In this document: one piece after another, positions 44,039 through 45,720 of the stretch | Numbering within the stretch: the stretch's first letter is position 1 | Layout: each line of letters begins with the position of its first letter | Assembly (NCBI GenBank): GCA_947589015.1 | Contig: CANPZF010000014.1 | Location: 1 to 45,720 of the forward strand | DNA length: 45,720 bases | From: an uncultured Clostridia bacterium | Lineage (GTDB): Bacteria; Bacillota; Clostridia; TANB77; CAG-508 | Direction of reading: 5' to 3' | The notes under the pieces: generated by a model | What the model was told of the DNA's origin: nothing | The model's database searches: none | What the model saw: only the letters and a program-made list of their open reading frames with translations | Program-made: the position numbers and the translations under genes

Positions 44039-45007
44039 TTACTTTAGCCATTCTGGGTTTTCTAAGTACCAATCAATGGTTTTTACTATACCATCTTCAA
44101 ATTTAGTTTTTGGTAACCAACCTAATTCTTTATTAATTTTTGTAGGATCTATTGCGTATCTATAATCATGTCCTTTTCTATCTTCTACAAACTGTATTAA
44201 ATCTTCTGATTTTCCTAATCTCTTTAATATTAATTTAACTATTTCTATATTTCTCTTTTCATTATGACCACCTATATTATATCTTTCGCCTGATACACCA
44301 TTATGAAATACTAAGTCTATTGCTTCACAATGATCTTCAACATATAACCAATCTCTTATGTTTTTTCCTGTTCCATATACTGGTAATTTTTCATTATTTA
44401 AAGCTAATTTAATCATATGTGGTATTAATTTTTCATTATGTTGATATGGTCCATAATTATTTGAACAATTAGTTACATTTATATTCATCTTATATGTTTC
44501 TTTATATGCTAATGCAATTAAATCTGAACTTGCCTTTGATGATGAATAAGGACTGCTTGGCTTTATTGGCGATGTTTCTGTAAAATATCCTTCTTCTTGT
44601 AATGAACCATAAACTTCATCTGTTGATATATGTACAAATTTATTTGCACTTCCTTCCCCCCATGTTCTCTTTGCTGCTTCTAATAATGTATGTGTTCCTA
44701 TTACATTTGTTTTAGTAAATACAAATGGATTTTTTATACTGTTATCTACATGTGATTCAGCTGCAAAATGAATAACTCCATTTATATCATATTTTTTAAA
44801 TAATTCTAAGACAAATTCAAAATCACAAATATCTCCTTGTACAAATGTTATCTTATCCATTATTTTTTTCAAATTTTCTAAATTTCCTGCATATGTCAAT
44901 TTGTCTAGTACTACTACCTTATAGTCTGGATGTTTGTTTACAAAATATTCTGCAAAATTTGCTCCTATAAATCCTGCTGCTCCTGTTACTAATACATTTT
45001 TACTCAT
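44039..45007 (-). CDS. rfbB: dTDP-glucose 4,6-dehydratase
   Basis: NAD-dependent extended SDR enzyme that converts dTDP-glucose to dTDP-4-keto-6-deoxyglucose, the second step of dTDP-L-rhamnose synthesis. The 322-residue protein shows the Rossmann motif VTGAAGFIGANFAEYF, HFAAESHVDNSI, the STDEVYGSL block with catalytic Asp-Glu, YSSSKASSDLIALAY with the catalytic Tyr and Lys, and NNYGPYQHNEKLIPHMI. AAAGGAAG precedes the ATG. rfbC is 40 bases upstream. RfbA and RfbD are not in the window. Confidence 0.96.
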   Translation of the reverse strand: MSKNVLVTGAAGFIGANFAEYFVNKHPDYKVVVLDKLTYAGNLENLKKIMDKITFVQGDICDFEFVLELFKKYDINGVIHFAAESHVDNSIKNPFVFTKTNVIGTHTLLEAAKRTWGEGSANKFVHISTDEVYGSLQEEGYFTETSPIKPSSPYSSSKASSDLIALAYKETYKMNINVTNCSNNYGPYQHNEKLIPHMIKLALNNEKLPVYGTGKNIRDWLYVEDHCEAIDLVFHNGVSGERYNIGGHNEKRNIEIVKLILKRLGKSEDLIQFVEDRKGHDYRYAIDPTKINKELGWLPKTKFEDGIVKTIDWYLENPEWLK

Positions 45008-45047
45008 TATCGTTCTTCCTTTCTTTCTGTAAAGATAAAAAATATTC

Positions 45048-45629
45048 CTATTTTAAATTTTCAAATAAATTTGTTTCTTTTAATTCTTTTAATGATGGCC
45101 ATTTTGCATCTTTTTCTGATGTTAATAATTCTGACATTTTCATTTCTCCTAAAGGCCATTCAATTCCAATATCTGGATCATTCCATGCTAATCCGCCTTC
45201 TGCTTGCGCATTATATACATCATCACATTTATATGTAAACTCAGCTTCATCTGATAATACTAAAAATCCATGCGCAAATCCCCTAGGTATCATAAACATT
45301 TTTTTGTTTTCTTCAGAAAGTATTACTCCTTCCCATTTTCCATATGTTTTACTGCCAGGTCTTAAATCTACAGCAACATCAAATACCTTTCCTTTAAGAA
45401 CTCTTACTAATTTTGCTTGAGTATTTTCTTTTTGAAAATGTAATCCTCTTAATACTCCTTTTTTTGATTTTGATTGATTATCTTGTACAAAATTGTAATC
45501 TAAACCAATTTCTTTAAACTCTTCTGCACTATATGTTTCCATAAAATATCCTCTATTATCGCCAAAAACTGTTGGCTCTATTACATAAACTCCTTCAATT
45601 GAAGTTTCTAATTTTTTAAATTTTCCCAT
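45048..45629 (-). CDS. rfbC: dTDP-4-dehydrorhamnose 3,5-epimerase
   Basis: Cupin-fold epimerase for dTDP-L-rhamnose synthesis, 193 residues. Key stretches are VYVIEPTVFGDNRGYFMETY, DNQSKSKKGVLRGLHFQ (catalytic His), VRVLKGKVFDVAVDLRPGS and MIPRGFAHGFLVLSDEAEF (catalytic Asp/His surroundings). GAAGGAGAGG precedes the ATG at 45629, and the tandem repeats begin 16 bases further upstream. It is the first of the rfb genes in this transcript inside the window. Confidence 0.95.
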   Translation of the reverse strand: MGKFKKLETSIEGVYVIEPTVFGDNRGYFMETYSAEEFKEIGLDYNFVQDNQSKSKKGVLRGLHFQKENTQAKLVRVLKGKVFDVAVDLRPGSKTYGKWEGVILSEENKKMFMIPRGFAHGFLVLSDEAEFTYKCDDVYNAQAEGGLAWNDPDIGIEWPLGEMKMSELLTSEKDAKWPSLKELKETNLFENLK

Positions 45630-45644
45630 TTTTCCTCTCCTTCT

Positions 45645-45720
45645 GCCAAAATGGCCGCTCTTAAGTTGCCAAAAGGGCCACTCTTAAGTTGCCAAAAGGG
45701 ACGTTCTTAAATGGCAACTT
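45645..45720. repeat. Tandem 23-base repeats upstream of rfbC
   Basis: Three tandem units of 23 bases (45645-45667, 45668-45690, 45691-45713) plus a partial fourth. Each carries GCCAAAA, a GGSC/GGAC core and TTCTTAA. A 9-base inverted repeat (AAGTTGCCA at 45686-45694, TGGCAACTT at 45712-45720) overlaps the last unit. They lie directly upstream of rfbC and run off the window. Confidence 0.85.

Noticed and set aside
45645..45720. CRISPR array at the right edge
   Set aside because: The units are contiguous with no spacers between them and are themselves variable. No cas gene is present.

Overview
The window is a strongly AT-rich bacterial segment with Gram-positive features: AGGAGG-type ribosome binding sites, TTGACA/TATAAT promoters with 17-base spacers, a T-box leader, sortases with LPXTG-type substrates, a VanW-domain protein and a SleB-type hydrolase. 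Gene content and protein style suggest an uncultured low-GC Clostridia, probably from a gut. That placement is inference from gene content, since no rRNA is present. Most genes lie on the minus strand.

Layout, left to right. 119-7138 (minus): a SleB-like hydrolase, then a run read right to left of a prepilin-like protein, murB, a YvcK-like factor, a glycogen-debranching-type glucosidase and holA, closed by a terminator at 888-927. 7295-8693 (plus): NfeD-like and SPFH proteins. 8734-12582 (minus): a small membrane protein, an orphan tyrosine recombinase, and an operon of LAYTG surface protein, class D-like sortase and membrane protein with its own promoter and terminator. 12831-14334 (plus): two low-complexity secreted proteins and smpB. 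14383-20996 (minus): fructose-bisphosphate aldolase, a DUF1540 protein, peroxiredoxin, cardiolipin synthase, a coupled pair of unknown genes (18144-20678) and rpmF. 21147-25261 (minus): pheS, a small unknown gene and pheT behind a tRNA-Phe T-box. 25364-29125 (minus): a dockerin-bearing LRR/Ig surface protein and a cohesin protein with an LPKTG anchor. 29369-32914 (minus): MBL hydrolase, HAD phosphatase, radical SAM protein, NUDIX hydrolase. 32992-33630: gene debris, consisting of an IS256-type transposase tail and the end of an FGE/lectin-fold protein. 33894-37279: an unknown gene, rpmE, a 54-residue membrane protein, a VanW protein and a DD-carboxypeptidase. 37356-45629: valS, a SipW-type signal peptidase, unknowns, an MFS transporter and rfbB/rfbC, with a 23-base tandem repeat at the window edge.

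The dominant theme is the cell envelope: precursor synthesis (murB), wall hydrolysis or trimming (SleB-like, DacF-like), lipid synthesis (cls), rhamnose precursors (rfbB, rfbC), and two sortase-linked surface modules. The two best candidates for undescribed biology are the cohesin-LPXTG/dockerin-LRR pair, which looks like a two-part, calcium-dependent way of displaying a surface protein, and the translationally coupled pair at 18144-20678 (a Gly/Ala-rich membrane protein and a His/Asp-rich helical protein) beside cardiolipin synthase. Three unusually long AT-rich hairpins in intergenic DNA (15410-15555, 35871-35927, 40701-40861) are not explained as ordinary terminators.
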